This document shows, one piece after another, positions 14,998 through 15,063 of a stretch of DNA of 15,063 nt. Position numbers and translations under genes: made by a program. Below the pieces are notes generated by a model. It worked only from the letters and a program-made list of their open reading frames with translations, was not told the origin of the DNA and made no database searches. Source of the stretch: CAYYNP01 sp964472545 (GTDB taxonomy: Bacteria; Planctomycetota; Planctomycetia; Pirellulales; Thermoguttaceae); NCBI GenBank assembly GCA_964472545.1, contig CAYYNP010000246.1, positions 1-15,063 of the forward strand. The letters run 5' to 3'. Numbering within the stretch: position 1 is the stretch's first letter; each line of letters begins with the position of its first letter.

Positions 14998-15063
14998 GGT
15001 GGCTCGGGGCGAGCGCAGCGAGCCCCCAGAACTCGGCCAACTGGGGGCTCGCTGCGCTTGACC
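14998..15063. repeat. Inverted repeat of the GGTGGCTGGGG family, cut by the window end
   Basis: The left arm runs about 14998-15029 and the right arm from 15041, with an 11-base loop. The inner 18 bases (15012-15029 and 15041-15058) are perfect complements, ending CCCCCAG/CTGGGGG as in the element at 2639. The outer end reads GGTGGCTCGGGGCGAG, one variation on the family motif. The right arm is truncated by the window edge, where TTGACC would continue to the expected CCAGCCACC. Confidence 0.8.

Noticed and set aside
14792..15040. 82-codon minus-strand frame upstream of the kinase
   Set aside because: It starts inside the inverted repeat, has no ribosome-binding site and no recognisable motif. 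A small unknown protein cannot be fully excluded.

Overview
The window looks like chromosomal DNA of a planctomycete, most likely of the Pirellulales type. The grounds are GC-rich coding sequence, a DUF1573 protein, a UshA-like/multiheme cytochrome lipoprotein, a ceramidase-like secreted hydrolase, a small secretin-like protein, and GC-rich inverted repeats of the GGGTGGCTGGGGTCGA type between genes. No rRNA, tRNA, CRISPR array, transposase or phage gene was seen. The taxonomic call is an inference from gene content, without any database comparison.

Layout. Positions 1-187 are low-complexity C-rich tandem repeats. A tightly coupled plus-strand trio follows: an SDR oxidoreductase (188-976) and two paralogous class I SAM methyltransferases (976-1725 and 1722-2615), the second with an N-terminal Trm112-like zinc ribbon. 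After a long imperfect inverted repeat come a MacB/FtsX-type ABC permease (2799-3953) and its LolD/MacB-type ATPase (3946-4728). The last 31 codons and stop of the ATPase are supplied by a second kind of inverted repeat. On the minus strand are a secretin-like protein with an STN-type domain (4732-6456) and a ceramidase-like exported protein (6612-8081). Divergent from the latter is an exported TIM-barrel, glycoside-hydrolase-like protein (8218-9462).

The right part is a run of four minus-strand genes, transcribed from high to low coordinates. They are a sensor kinase with degenerate REC and GGDEF-like domains (13088-14725), a single-domain response regulator (12567-13091), a DUF1573 exported protein (11363-12505) and a lipoprotein joining a UshA-like domain to a tetraheme cytochrome module (9539-11359). 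Kinase and regulator overlap by ATGA. The DUF1573 and cytochrome genes are 3 bases apart, with the Shine-Dalgarno of the second inside the last codons of the first. A weak terminator-like hairpin lies between the two pairs, so they may be separate units or one attenuated operon.

How the genes may work together. The SDR/methyltransferase trio reads as part of a small-molecule or lipid tailoring pathway whose substrate cannot be told from sequence. The ABC pair would export a substrate or extract lipid/lipoprotein from the inner membrane. The DUF1573/cytochrome pair is probably a periplasmic redox unit. The most unusual observations are the pseudo-phosphoesterase fused to four c-type hemes, the doubly degenerate sensor kinase, the tandem methyltransferases sharing an N-terminal FY-GP-KFRFWE signature, and the mobile-looking inverted repeats, one of which forms part of a protein.
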